A stretch of 64,000 bases of DNA from Albula goreensis (GCA_022829145.1 CM040750.1:1894501-1958500); one strand, 5' to 3'. Shown: positions 39,601 to 52,619, counted from the stretch's first letter. Notes: generated by a model not told the origin, from the sequence alone. Made by a program: numbers and translations.

Positions 39601-41679
39601 ATGTTAAGAATACACGACCAACCAACTGAAAACTGTTAACAAGAAAACATGCATTAATTGAATCTCTTCGCTGTCTTAGAACTCTAAAGTGGACACAATA
39701 AAATAAAAAAGGAGAGATATCTCGCTCGTACATGTCTGTGATAAAAGATGTCCGCCTGCTTCGCAAATGCACTTACAGTTTAGCTGTGTAAGCATTTCCA
39801 CGCAAAGCACAAACACCGGCCGTTCCTGGTGCACCTTCATGCTTATCTCTTTAATACCCAAAACAATGCGGGCTGAGAGGATGAATGGCTTTTGTCATTT
39901 TTGAATGACACATTGGATTCATGACTCATGCCGTACATTGCTCACCGCACTAGTGTAGACGGTGGCTATTTGAAGTGGAAGCAGCACACGGTACATATAG
40001 AGCTTATGAGAGGTAGTGTCAACTCCAGATACTCACTCTCTGTTAGGTTTCCCATTATTTTTTCCTTTTTTGTCATAATCTGCCAGCAGGCTTATTTGTA
40101 CACTAAGGGTATACTGATATTTATGCGGGAAGAACTGGTAGACACAGAAGTTTTTGTCCATATTTATTTTTATATTCATAAGTCCTGAAGTCACCCCCTG
40201 GGAAAAAAATAAAGTCAGTCTCTGTCCATATTTATTTGCTTTGGTGTTGGACTCATCCTTACTAAGTGTAGTCATTGCTTGGCAGTGAACAGTTAAACTA
40301 ATTAGAAAGGGCTTCCTGTGGTACACAGATGAAAAGCACATGTTTCTTTGTGCATCTTGGAGTTAAAGTCTCAGCTGCACTATTGCTAGCTGTGACCAGA
40401 GATCTGCATTGTCAAGAAAAACAAAGTAAGCCAGTTAAACTCCTCAATCTCATCATAGAAGCTGAATTATGACAGTACAAATAAAGGTCTTGGGAAGAAA
40501 AAAAGGAAACAAATGAGGAGCAAATTTAATGAAGGCAGGCATAGTGTCCTATGATCATAACAGTGGGTCAAGCCAGGTTGCTTTTAATTTGTCAGTGTAA
40601 TAATGTAGGATTAAAATACCACATGTGTTTAATGTGGTGAGCCAGGCCTCAGCTGTCTCCACTCTTCCTCTCTTTTAGTGAGATGCAGGTACTCTTGAGG
40701 GACACAGGTAAAGCCGAAAGATCTGACAATATGCAGAATGCAAGATCTGCTAAAATCAGAATGTTTAGCATGTTAGCAGGGGCAGCATAATCAAGGTTAC
40801 GTTTCAAAACAGGAAAATATTTGCAAGGTTTTGTTCCTATCACATATTAAATCAAATGTAAAATATCATTGTTTTTGCTGTATTCCCTCCACAGGCCAGT
40901 GTTTCCTGGATAATTGCTGTTTTCTTTGGATGTGGTTACATATGTTTTGGCTCCCCACAGCTGAGAGGGGGGAAAAAAAAAATACGAAAACTGCCAGTAG
41001 ATGAAAAACCATTATATCTCCTATTTGAATGGAAAATGCCTTCTCAAGCCAAGAGCGGCATAACTGATGAGCAGTACGAGGAAACGGGCTGGGGAATCTG
41101 TGAAAGGATCAGTCTGGAGCTTTATATTTAGTGTGGCACTGCTGTTTGTGATGCAATGTGGCCCTTGCTTCTGTAATTGTTTTCCGTCCCCAAATGAACC
41201 CTTCAAGCTCTACGAGGGCAATGTGTTACCTTGGCCTGCAGGGAGAGCTTCAGAATGGAAAAAGTGGAAAGGGTCTCTCACGCATTCTCCTCTCCTTACA
41301 GCAGTGCTTCTCCACATACCTTCCTACATATTTCAAGTGTGTTTGCGGCCAAGAGCATCTTATGTGGGTCACTTATGTAACGCATTCCGGATCAACAACG
41401 TTTTGAGACATAACTTGTAAGGTCGCGCATTCAGGCTGCTGCAGGCAGTTCACGCAAGGACCTTGTTTCTCCCTTTGTGCCACACGAACAATTCTCTCTG
41501 CCTTCCTCCCTCCGAGTCCTCTGTAGCAAGTGGCCCCTTCACAGCTGGACAAACAAGCCAAGCTGAGAGCCTCTGCTCTCCTTCCTCGGGAAGACGAGGT
41601 CTGGACACCTGAACCACTGCGGTATCTATGTGATGTATGTGGATCGACTGCGTAGTGAGAGACGGCTATCGCTCGGGGG

Positions 41680-41900
41680 CTCGTCCAGGATCAGATTAGA
41701 CTGTGGCTCCAGCGCAGATAACTCTACACTCTATAATAAAACCGGCTCTCGCCTTTATGTGGCTGAAGATAATTAATCCATTAAAACGCCATTCTTTCCC
41801 CCGATGAGAATGAGTGTCCTGCAGGTTCAGAGGGACTCGATTTAGCTCTGCTCGTGTTTCTTGCGATCGATGACCGCCTAAGACCCCTTTGGTTCGTTTC
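41680..41900. promoter_or_regulatory. Candidate conserved noncoding element
   Basis: Contains ATAATTAATCCATTAAAA near 41769, which combines TAATTA with an OTX-type TAATCC (41774-41779), and retained CpGs including gcgatcgatgaccgcc. No simple repeats are present until an A-run at 41935. Confidence 0.32.
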
Positions 41901-43302
41901 CGATTCCCATTTACATCCATGCCATGCATTTCTAAAAAAAAAAAGCAGCAGTCCATTTGTCTTGCAGACACAACAGTATGGATTTTCCTCAGTCCATCCA
42001 TACAGGGGCACAATGTTGGTCAACAGGAGGAAACATACACAGAGACCCCAGCCACGGCAAGGGGCCACATCACATATGTCTATGATAATTTCCATGAGTT
42101 TCTAATTCCTTGCCAACTGAATGCTGCAGACACTGAAGTCAAAATGACTTTTAGTTAACTGGTTGGCCCAGTACCACTGGTTAACACTCATGCAGTATGC
42201 ACATGAATGAGGCCTACTGCATGAGTCGAGGAGAAATGGGAATACTGTATACATTTATAACCCTAACCTACAGAAAGGCAGTGAAAAGGGGCCTAGAAAC
42301 CAAAGAGGACACATCCTGTGTTACTTACTAGGCCAATCACAGAGACTGTAGGGATTCAAATGTTTCGCTACTTATATAAGCCAGTTATGAAGGAAACACT
42401 GTTACTAACCCATACCTTCATTTCTTTACTGCATAACAAGTATGTCAGCCAATGTGCAACCAACAGACAATAAGTATGCACACACTAGCACAGGTTCTCA
42501 TTAGCCTTGTCAATATCTGAAAGTCTAACTTTTTTGACCAGTCTGGTTCACATGACATGAACAGTAGCATATGTCATTTTATTTGTTAATGCCGACTATG
42601 CCCTTTATTTGTTCTCCCATAAATCCTTTTCCATACAGGTATTCCACACAGCATATAGCCCCGGGAGACGGTAGACCTAGAATTACAACCAAATTACAGT
42701 TTATTTGATCGCCTGGACTACTGGTCTGTTTATTAGTCTGGACACTGACTGAAGATTAGCATGCAGCCCTCGCAGTTTGCATTTTTGTTGCAGCTTTAAA
42801 GATTGCATAGATCTAGGTCTATGTGAACATAGTCTATTAAATTTACAAAAGATTCACATAATATTAACATTAATAATAATAATTTTACAACATTTACTTC
42901 TCCCACTTACCACCCACCATCATGAATACATCGGCAACCGCCAACTGAAGCAGTGACAGTTCCCGATAGGAACATTTTGACATATCCCCCAACCCTGATG
43001 TGAACTTCAGGATATCTGAATCAGAAAGAGATGTGACCTTAAGTGGTGGCTGTCTGAATTAACTCCTGGTCCAGTGAGACCAGTTCTCTCAGCATTTCAC
43101 ACCAACTGCAGAATAGGGCCGTCCCAAAGGAGCAGGCCCCACAGACGCAAGGAGGGTAATGAACAATCTGAATCGCTCCCAGAGGGCCGAGGTGTGAACA
43201 GTACTTAACACAGAAAGTAAAGTGTGTTCAGAGAACACCTGGTCCAACATAGTAAACCCTCTGCAGCCCCTATATGAGCATACTGTGGCTGCAAAACTGC
43301 AA

Positions 43303-43795
43303 GCAAGCAGGGTTTTAAACTGGTTTAAAAAGCAAGCAGGGTTCTAAACAGGTTTAAAAAGCAAGTAGGGTTCTAAACTGGTTTAAAAAGCAAGCAGGGT
43401 TCTACAATGGTTTAAAAAGCAAGCAGAGTTCTAAACTGGTTTAAAAAGCAAGCTGGGTTCAAAATTGGTTTAAAAAGCAAGTAGGATTCTAAACTGGTTT
43501 TAAAAGCAAGCAGAGTTCTAAACTGGTTTAAAAAGCAAGCTGGGTTCAAAACTGGTTTAAAAAGCAAGCAGGGTTTTAAACTGGTTTAAAAAGCAAGCAG
43601 AGTTCTAAACTGGTTTAAAAAGCAAGCAGAGTTCTAAACTGGTTTAAAAAGCAAGCAGGGTTATAAACTGGTTTAAAAAGCAAGCAGGGTTATAAACTGG
43701 TTTAAAAAGCAAGCAGGGTTTTAAACTGGTTTAAAAAGCAAGCAGGGTTCTAAACTAGTTTAGGAAGCAAGCAGGGTACAAAACGGGTTCAAAAC
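43303..43795. repeat. 29-bp minisatellite, 17 copies
   Basis: Seventeen head-to-tail units of 29 bases, consensus gcaagcagggttctaaactg followed by gtttaaaaa. Units vary at a few fixed places (caggg, cagag, ctggg, taggg; ttcta, tttta, ttata, ttcaa). Each unit contains the near-palindrome TTTAAACTGGTTTAAA or a close variant, so every unit can fold. There is no spacer diversity and no coding frame. Confidence 0.97.
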
Positions 43796-45622
43796 CCATA
43801 ACACTGACAGAATGAAAACAACCTTCTCCAGTCTAATGCACCCTCATATTTCACAAACAGATCGAATGGATTTTTTTTGGCATCAATTTTGCCTAGTGTC
43901 CTCACAATGGTACATTAGGCCCCTAATGGACAGGGCCCTGTGAGATTCATTAATATGAAAATCACCCATGTTTTGTGGGAAATTAGCAGGCGGCGCTCCA
44001 CATACAAATTGTGCCAGTCCCTCGGGCCGGAGCTGTAATTGACTGAACTGTGAGTGTTCTCACATCTCCCGTTCTCCAGATTAACGGCCAGGAGAAGAGG
44101 GACACAGCATCAGTGAAGCAGGAAGGTGGGGCAGAGATGTGAAGCCAGCAGGGGCTCCACAATTCAGTGCTGGCTTCCTGGACCCAGTGCAAGCATGGCC
44201 CGCAGTCCCCCTCTTACCGTGCCAAAAAAGGAATGAGAAACACTGTGCCTGGTGTTTTAAAGATAAAGGGTCTTGGATGTCTTCTCTCCAGTAATAAACC
44301 TGTGGTAGTACAGGCAAGGAGAAAAAAAAAACTCCTGGTTTGTATGCAGCTACGCTTTTACTTATGGGGAGTTTACACAATTGTGAGACTCTCACATGAA
44401 ACAGTGCTAAGCTGTAAATAACCACTCTCATCAACCAATAAAAAACACCATAACTATAACCGATAGGAATGAAAATAGAATATGTTAGTGAATATTTCAG
44501 AATACCTGCATGCTGGACTGTGGTCCATGCCTGACATTGTCTTATGTTAAAAATAAATTCCATAAAAATGTGTAGCATCCATAAAAACTGTACAGCAGTA
44601 AAGTGCTTGGAGTGATACAGAGATAGCTCTGCTCTAAAGGGGCTCATTTAACGGCATTAATGTCATAATGAGAAAGACAAGAAGGCTTAAATCCATTCAG
44701 CTGCCAGGCCGCTGCTCCTTGACCTTGCTTCAGATGCGGGCAGAGTGGCTGAATGTGAGCGCTGCTCAGCTCAAGGCGGGTGGCTGGACATTGCACTGGC
44801 TGGGGTAGTGTTTCATTAGCTGACTGAAAAGCGGTCTGACCCCTTTTGTCAAGCACAGCTACTTCAATGTTATAATTCCTCTGGCCCCTGGGCTTTTCAC
44901 CTGGAAGGCAGGTAAGGAGATCCGCTCGCAATGAGTCTGTGCGGGCCATTTCCAGCCCAATCAGCTCCCATTCTCCTCAACCCTTAAAGGACTGACATGT
45001 CAGGTCAAAGTCCGCACAACCACCTCAATCAAAGAAATCTCCAATGGAGAGGAATGAGGGGGTAACTCAGAGATTAGAGATGTGTTAATCACACAGGCAA
45101 TCAAACACCATGTCTCTGAGGAGGATTTCTTTCTTCAATAAATTAAAAATGTTCTTATCCCGATCATTCTTGCGTTCTGATAAAGTCATCCTGAAAAGTG
45201 TGTTAAAAGGCTACCTTGATGACACTGTTGGCGTAAACAGCATCAGGGCTGTAGCCTTCAGCATGTACCCCATGTGCTAGCCTCTGATTGGCCGTGAGGG
45301 TCACACAGGAGTCACTAACCACTGAAAAATATTCTGGCCGCTGGGGGCAGTGGGTCCTACAAACGAGGGCAGTGCTACAGCCTGGGATGGTGATTACTAA
45401 AGACAGAAGATGTCCACCTCTACCCCGCCCCCCAGCCGCTCCCCCATCAATCTGAAGACAAAAAAGAGCGTTATGGGTAGAAAAATGCTGTGGGCTGGAT
45501 CATGTGACCATGCAGAATGGCAAGATATCTTCTGATCCCCATAACGGCAGAAACACACGTGAGCCATGGGAGAGGCCAGTGTGGATTGATTGCTACAGTG
45601 GCCTGCTAGGCTTACTCCATTA

Positions 45623-45684
45623 AGTGTGGACCATAAGAACAGGACTGGAGTTCAGTGTGGACCATAAGAATGGGGCTGGAGTGG
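45623..45684. repeat. 31-bp tandem duplication
   Basis: Two adjacent copies of agtgtggaccataagaacag then gactggagttc; the second reads aatggggctgg. Confidence 0.9.
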
Positions 45685-46969
45685 CATCTTTACATTCTGG
45701 CCAGAAATATGTGCTCTACAGAAATGGACAGAAGCACTGCACCCGTCTTCCCAAAACTAAAAGCACCATGTGCAGACTGAAAGACATTAAACATCTTAAA
45801 CTGTAAATCGCCCTTCCTTTTGCAGACTTGGTTTCTGAAAAAGCTCAATGAAAGGTCCCAAACTGACGACAGTAATCTCTCAGAGCAGGACCACATCAAA
45901 GGGGAGGTGGAGTTTTGGAGGTCATATCCAAAAAGATTTATCCTCCGATGTAGACCTGACTGACTGAGCTGCTCTGCATTTAAATTGTACTTCTTTAACA
46001 CCCTCTGCTTAGAGCATATCAGACGAATCTGTATGAAAAGAGGAGACTATCTACATGCATACCGGGATGGAAAGTGCTGGCAAATATCAGACCCATTACT
46101 TAATGTGATCTTATGCCTGCTTTTCCAGTTCATTTAGCTCACGTTCAGTGCACTCGTGAAGCAGCAAAGCCCCCCCCACCCCCACGCCCCTGTGCACTCT
46201 AAATATGGCAAGTGCTCGGCCCCCTCGCCTGTCTGACAGCTGCTTTGCAATTTGCAAGCAGAGTGACAGAGAGAGAGACTTCTAATCACTGCTCTGTTCT
46301 CTGACTGTCGGCTAATGTCTACTAAATGGTTATCCTTATAAAAGGGCTGAAGAGCCAGAGAGTGACATAGCCTTTGCTGCTAAAATCACTCTGTAATTTT
46401 GAGTCTTTTTCCTTGCAGGATTTAAACCCTGAACGTCGCAAAAAAGAACGGCGAATGGTTTAAAAGATGGGAGGATGGGAGAAATCTCGGAAAGGGGGTG
46501 CTGGGGGAGAATGTCAAAGGAGTTACAAAAGGCTGCAAAAAGCTTTGTTAAGATATCTTACATACCTAGGAGCGAAGCATTAATGCTGAACGTAATCAGC
46601 AAATGCCAACGCGGAATGCCCAGGAGAGGCAATCTGGTGAACAGCACCAATCACAGAACGGAGAGATTGTCATTTTCCAGGGGTCTGTCAAAAGTAAAGT
46701 GTGTGAAAGTGTCTCTGGAGAGTGTACTTGGCATTTCCTTCACCAATCAAAGCCAGTCCCCTTGATTTTTCCAGTATCAGATGATGCAAAAATCTTATGT
46801 CCACAAATGAGATATTTTTGTCCTGGGACTCATGGCACGCAGACTGGCGACAGTCTCCTCATACAGCAGAATTCTTAGAAACACTTTCACAGAATGGAAC
46901 TGTTTAAAAAAGGACAACACAATTACAGCACATTTCCTGCGTGGAGGCAAAAGGATCTAAAATGTACGA

Positions 46970-47180
46970 AAATCAAATTAGCGTCTAAAGTGCCGGTAAC
47001 TGTCCGCGGCCTGCACACACTGCCTAACCTACATTTCTAATTGCCATTTAATTGCAATTTCCTTTCATTTAAAAAAAAGGGGGGAAAAAGCTTCATCAGT
47101 TTTTAATTTGAACGTAACAGAGCATAAAAGTAACCTATACATATGGGGACAAAATTACAACCTCAATTAACCCTGAGCAA
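46970..47180. promoter_or_regulatory. Candidate conserved noncoding element
   Basis: An AT-rich repeat-free stretch with TTTAATTGCAATTTCC near 47046 and tttttaatttgaacg near 47099. The style is enhancer-like only. Confidence 0.27.
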
Positions 47181-48015
47181 ATTAAAATCACTTCCCCCAC
47201 ACTTAGTCCCATGGATTGCGACTCAGACCCCCACCTGGGGTTTTATTTGTGGGGAAAGGCAACCGTCTGTCCACATTTAACAAGGGTGGTATGCCCTGGT
47301 CCTCTGAGCAAAACGCAGCAGAGTCCCTTCAGCATGAAACAACTCTCTCAGCATCTATGTTCAACCCTGATGTTAAATACGACCTCAAAGGTGTTCTTAC
47401 TGCTCAACTATTTGGAAAAGAGAAATTCAGTGGGATGCAGCCAGTGGATTTTTCCTTAACTAATTGTGGCAAAAATGAAAGCGAGTGTTTCTCCATTTTC
47501 AAACAAGGCTCTGGGAATTACTCTCTGAACTTTCTGATGAACAAATAACACCTACAGAAATTAAGTGAATATGAATGACACATTGTACAGTTTCAATTTA
47601 GCAATACTAAATTGAACTTTAGTTACTCTGTCACTTTCCAACAAAAGATGAGAAATGCACACTTGCTAGTTGCTTATGATGGCGTGGTGGGAGACAGGGG
47701 TCTGAAGGAAGAGGTGCAAAGACCTTGACACCTGAACAAACACACCTGATGCAAGATCAGCTTAATTAGACCTCATCCTTACCCAAAACAATTACAATAA
47801 CAAAGACTCACATCAGGGTGGCAAAGACCTTATAACTCCAACAAAGAGGGAAGACAGCTTTAAATGGGGATTCTTAATTCTTATCATCAGTAATTAGGAG
47901 AAAATGCAAAGACAGTCCAGCTCTTTCAAAACTATATTACCTTTTCTCTCTCTAAATTGACACATTGAATGGCTGGGAGAAATAGGGTATTGTTGAGCAT
48001 TAGAGTAGAGTGTTT

Positions 48016-48155
48016 GCGTGTCATATTTTGGGGGTATGGTTTGGGCTTCCTCTGGTGATTTATACTTTGGAGGGTCTGGTTTGTGCACCTTCTGCTGAGT
48101 TACTTTGTGGGTACAATTTGAGCACCTTCTGGTGAGTTGTACTTTGAGGACATCC
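48016..48155. repeat. Degenerate ~40-bp tandem repeat beside the CDKAL1 exon donor
   Basis: Three diverged units with shared blocks ttgg/tgagc, cttctg(g/c)tgag and actttg. The array lies 80-220 bases into the intron after the exon at 48233-48399. Confidence 0.7.
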
Positions 48156-48232
48156 AGGTGTATGGTTCTTCAGTGGCACAGTTTGGGGTCTCATTGTGTC
48201 CTCTGTCTAAAGGGGAGGTTAGGGGGACTCAC

Positions 48233-48399
48233 CTCCAGGTGCTCCAGGATGTATGGAGGGTTGGTCATGCCCAGCCTCAACATGGCGCCCTCAGGAATCA
48301 CCTCCACCAGCCTCCACAGCAGTGATGGCAGGTCTGTGCCAATGTCCTTTCCATACGCCCCTGTGTCCTCGCTGGTCAGCCAAATTTCACACACACCCT
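48233..48399 (-). CDS. CDKAL1: CDKAL1 internal exon (radical-SAM core, first of two in window)
   Basis: CDKAL1 is a radical-SAM methylthiotransferase that adds a methylthio group to t6A37 of tRNA-Lys(UUU), giving ms2t6A and supporting accurate lysine decoding. This 167-base exon supplies the last two bases of a glutamate codon and then 55 codons, starting [16 protein letters not shown] and ending [11 protein letters not shown]. The [11 protein letters not shown] stretch is the conserved radical-SAM core segment that follows the CxxxCxxC cluster motif in this family, and GMTNPP is also family-typical. On the minus strand the acceptor is a pyrimidine-rich run ending gtgttcacag, and the donor is GAG followed by gtgagt. 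The exon starts in phase 1 and ends in phase 0. No stop or frameshift is present. It corresponds to roughly residues 250-306 of human CDKAL1 as I recall that protein; the numbering is approximate. The bacterial relative MtaB has the same fold, but the exact run and vertebrate-style introns point to CDKAL1. Confidence 0.96.
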
Positions 48400-49139
48400 C
48401 TGTGAACACAGACAGACACCCACTTTGACTAACGAATGTAACCCCCTACAGCTCTGGTCACCAGATCCACAGGGTTTTTCCCCATAGCTAAACCAAGTGA
48501 TGAAGCACTCAACCAGAGCCAGGTGTGGACCAAGGCCAAGGAAGTGTGTTTCCCTACCACAGATTTTGCAAGGAAAGTTACAGGCATTTCATGGCCACTA
48601 GTTTAGGACCCTCATTTTCAGGTCTCAGCCCATAGACTGATCCAAAACTTTACAGAGGCCAGCACTGTTCCATAACACACTGTCTCATCACTCTTCCACC
48701 ATTAACACTAGAAACCACTGTGTTATTGGTACAAATATAATAAGTTATTGAAAGATTCAATTCAATCACAGAGTCACCATTCCTACTTCCATATATAAAA
48801 CTCACTGCTATGTTACAGTCACTCACACAAGTACATTTACTTAATTTACTTTTAGTTTAGGAGTATAGCACCACGAATCACAAAAAGTTCCTTTGACATT
48901 CATGAACATTCACAGAACTCATTTCACCTTCTGTTGATGGCTCTGCTCCAAGCCTAATCCTAAATATGTTTCCTACAACATATTTGTAATTCCATGGGCT
49001 CAGTGTGTGTGTTATGAGTTTGTCCCTCCAAGTACAGTTCAGACCGTAAATTTTAAGCATGTCATTCACAGGAGGAAAAACTAGGATTCGGCACACAGAA
49101 CCGTCAGGATCATCACAACAAACAGAATGTCGTTTCAAG

Positions 49140-49420
49140 CACAGCCAGGCAGATCATGCGCCGATTATAAAACATTAGCCTTTATCCCTATTTTCAAAGA
49201 GAATTTTGTTCGCTTGCAGTTATTCTGAATTACTTTTTTGCCAACAACTTCAATGAGGAAAAAAATGTTGCAATCGCTTTATTCATAAAAGGGCTATTTA
49301 TAAACTACATGCTCCACAAAGTCTGTGAGTAATTATATCGTTCCTGTGTTCCCATTTGCCCTGACACGCAAAATTACAGAACAAGTGCAAGTGTGCTTGT
49401 CTTGAGTGTTGGGCTCTGTG
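49140..49420. promoter_or_regulatory. Candidate conserved noncoding element
   Basis: A repeat-free AT-rich stretch with cgccgattataaaacattag, gcaatcgctttattcataaa and gtaattatatcg. CpGs are retained. There is no exon signal. Confidence 0.27.
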
Positions 49421-49734
49421 AGCGGTTTAGCTCCAGAGGACTCATATGTTTTTCTGGAATCTGCAGTCGCAGCAAAGTCGTGCAAACCTCTAGTCACTCA
49501 TGGACGATAAATGAGACATGATCAACGGTCAGTAAATGACACAAGTTTGGTAATTATTTTACTGGAACTCGACAAAAAAACAAGACAGACATGAAACAAT
49601 AAAAAGAAAAAAAAAAAAACATCTGGTAGCTGGGTTAGCTGTTTTCTTTCACGCACTGCAATTATAAAGTCAATGGACAAACACGGCAAGCCCTTTTTGC
49701 TGGCTATGTTCTCCCCAGATGAACGGGTGCGCGC

Positions 49735-50340
49735 ACCGTGCGTGAGCTAATTTACATTTGTTTGCTGTTATTTTTAATCAGCCTCATTCAGTCCCCGCAG
49801 ACAGCTCCATACTTGTGGTTTGATTTAAAAAAAAGGACCAACACACGACTGTCAGTGTTTATTTTAAACTACACCTTTGTCTTTCAGGGCCGTGAATCAC
49901 CAAGCGCTGGTTTACCTAAGGGATCCCCAGGTACTGCAGCAGGGCGTGGGGGTGGCAAAGGGGCTGATCGGCTTAAAGGCCCATTTATCCAAAGATGACA
50001 GCTCAAATTCAACTCAGGTTAATGAGTTAATGAGCTTTCAAGGTCTGCTCGAAGACTTCCCCTCTCCCTGTGGACTTTCCACCACATCGTTATGCTTACA
50101 CGCTCTGTGCTGGAACTCCACAAAGACCAACACAATTGTCCTTTGCTTTGGTGGGAAGTCAGTAATGAGTCTGAATATGAAGAGCATGTAAACTGTGGTT
50201 TTTGTGGTTATTATTCCGTGTTATATTATTATTTACCCGTCGTGTTTATGAATACAACTGTCGCTTTGAGACCTTTTCATTAATATACAGGTCCGTCCCG
50301 AGGGCCGAGATGCACATGCATTTGCATTCAAGTAATGGGC
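49735..50340. promoter_or_regulatory. Candidate conserved noncoding element with tandem TTAATGAG and POU octamer
   Basis: TTAATGAG occurs twice in immediate succession at 50019-50034, and an ATTTGCAT octamer lies at 50320-50327. A splice-acceptor-like tttgtctttcag at about 49877-49888 is followed by open frames (one Gly-rich, one reading ALVYLRDPQVLQQGVGVAKG) with no recognisable homology and no clear donor. I favour a regulatory element over an exon. Confidence 0.35.
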
Positions 50341-52619
50341 CATGCCAAATGACGGAATACTCAGGGTGGCACCTTTAATCCATGATTATCAAACAACTAT
50401 GTGTGCATTTGAGCCAATGTGAGATATTTTAAGAGAAAATTTTAACTCCAGTTTTGTGTGGTCTTCTTCCTCCCAGCACAAAATCCCTAAAGGATTCCAT
50501 AGGCACACCTCCCCTGCTGCAATGTGCTCCATCAGATTGGGAGAGCACTGCCAGGCACAGAGTAAGCTGCCAGGCCATCCGTCGCCTGAACTGTGCAGTC
50601 ATGAGCTAGCACAGTAGGACAGGGGAAACCCCAATAACAGAACCCCACAAATGAGACAGACCCTGGCTTGGACTACCATGGGTCAGAGGTTGACCTGATA
50701 TGATTGGCTAAACTAAATCCAGAGGCTTAACGGGGTGACACACCCAGCAGGCCATCGAGGACATATGTGAAAAATCACACCCATCATTTTGCTTGAACTA
50801 CTTTGTGGTTGCTGATTCAACTCAGTGAATTATTAAGTCAAAACTGTAGTCAGGTAACACAACAAGCAGAACAAAACAAAAGGAAAGCATATGTGGCACT
50901 GAGCAGATTTCATAGTTTCAGAGTTTTCATGGTCCAATTACCTGGCTTCACGGACCTGTGATAAGACCTCTGTATATGTTGTGGCAACATTTCTTTCTTC
51001 TTATAAATCTGAACCCAATTATTTATCAAGCTGACAAAGTACAGCTTTAATACGGCTCACTTTGTTACCACAAATTGCTACGTTTTTGAACAAAAATAGT
51101 CTTCTGCCACTTCACATGTGCTACACAAGCTACAGGGCCTATTCACAAAAAATATACATTTAAAATAATGTTTTATTTAAAGTTGTGTAATGCTGGGTAA
51201 AAAGTAGGCCAAAGAATTCTTCACTGATATAAATATAAATTAAAGTGTGCTGCCGCTGCTATACCCACATTAACCATGACCTAGATGTGAGCTGCAGGGC
51301 CCCTGACGGGAGGCTGGGTGTGGGTTTGTGCCCCCAGGGTGAGGCCCCCACTGGGGCGGTATGAGCAGGGTATCCCACCTGGTGATGGCCACATTAAGGT
51401 CAGCACAGTGCAAGAGGCAGAAGGCAGAAGGCACAGGACAGGCGACCCTCTGCAATACTTGAAAAGGGAGCAGAAAAGCAGCCCAAAGAGTTTGTGCCAA
51501 TGTTGGCAGCGGTGCGTTAGGGCCTGTATACAGTGATACTCAGCTGAACCACAATGGAAAACAACGTCAGAAAATAACTGTGTGACTGAGCTAGAGGAAA
51601 AATTTCATTAACCATGTCGTCAAAACAGGATACACGCAATGATAGCAATTTCCATTACCTGACCATTATGTAAAAAAAGAAGGTGTGTTACTTTGAACTG
51701 CTTTTCTGGGATGACCTGTTAAAGTTTGATGTCAGAGCGTATGGGTGGATGATCTTTTTTTTTCCTAAACAAAAGAAAACGGAGGAAGGGTACGAGCAGG
51801 AGGGACAGGGAGGAATTTGCCCGTGTGCAAACAGGAACGGTGTGGGGAGGCAGCAACCCTCGGCCGAGCCGTGTGGGTGGGCACGGAGCGCTGGGGCCGG
51901 GTGAAGGGGTGGGCAAAGGAAGCAGCTGGTGGGGCAGGGGGCGGGGGGGAAGCCGCGCATGGACACAGGAGGGTCATCTCACCACCATTTCCTGGAGAAA
52001 CCTGCTTTCTAAACAAAGCACACCCTGCACCGGCATGAGGGGGCTCGTCTGGGGCAGTCCCTGTCACCTCTCCTTTCCCAGCCAGACACTGAGAGTGAGT
52101 TACGGGCCAAAGGTTTGGGATGCCAGAGGACGCTGTGGTGGGCCTCAGAGCTCCCTGGCGACTGCAGCACGCCATTTGGTATGCCTTTCATTGTCTTTGC
52201 CGATCTGTTGCCACAGCTGTCGCTGCAGTTGATTCCACCATTTGTAATGCTAAGCGCTGTGTCTTGCAGGTTGTCAAAACTCGACCGTGCTAGTTATGGT
52301 AAGTCTGAGATGAGCACGGAGTGGAGAAGATTGCTTTGAAGTGTTGCTGTAGGCAGCGCGTGTCAGAAGCAATAGGCTGAACTAATATGGAGATTCATTT
52401 ACAGACCGCACAAAGAACACCAGCCTGCACTGGTGCAGAATGCCCCACAGTCAAAATAATGCCTGTCTGAAGAGCTGAGCAAAACTAAGTTCAATTCTTA
52501 ATCGGCTCTTCAGCACTTAACAAAGGTAGACTGCCATCTGGCCTCCCAAGCCATCGCATAAAAGATTCATTCACTTTCATCCATCTAAAACCTCTATTTG
52601 CCTTATCACAGACTGAAAA

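Larger units (their letters stand above)
34838..48232 (-). other. CDKAL1: CDKAL1 intron between the two identified exons
   Basis: This 13,395-base intron is bounded by gtgagt at its 5' end (bases 48232 down) and ctcctgcag at its 3' end (bases 34838 up), so it is a complete phase-0 intron. It contains a TG-rich repeat field (36.6-37.0 kb), a possible decayed tRNA-like SINE head (37.2 kb), a 29-bp minisatellite (43.3-43.8 kb), a degenerate tandem repeat next to the donor side (48.0-48.16 kb), and candidate regulatory stretches at 35.3-35.8, 39.2-39.6, 41.7-41.9 and 47.0-47.2 kb. Elsewhere (35850-36600, 37350-39200, 39620-41650, 41920-43290, 43800-46950, 47190-47990) I see no exon or mobile element beyond a short duplication at 45.6 kb. 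Confidence 0.93.

Noticed and set aside
43303-43795. CRISPR-like array of regularly spaced repeats
   Set aside because: Units are head to tail with no unique spacers, and the context is a vertebrate intron.
44081-44647. 188-residue minus-strand open frame
   Set aside because: No domain, no codon-like pattern, no splice structure; chance open frame.
49738-49998. Gly-rich frame that looks collagen-like
   Set aside because: No Gly-X-Y periodicity; the glycine richness comes from a short G-rich stretch.
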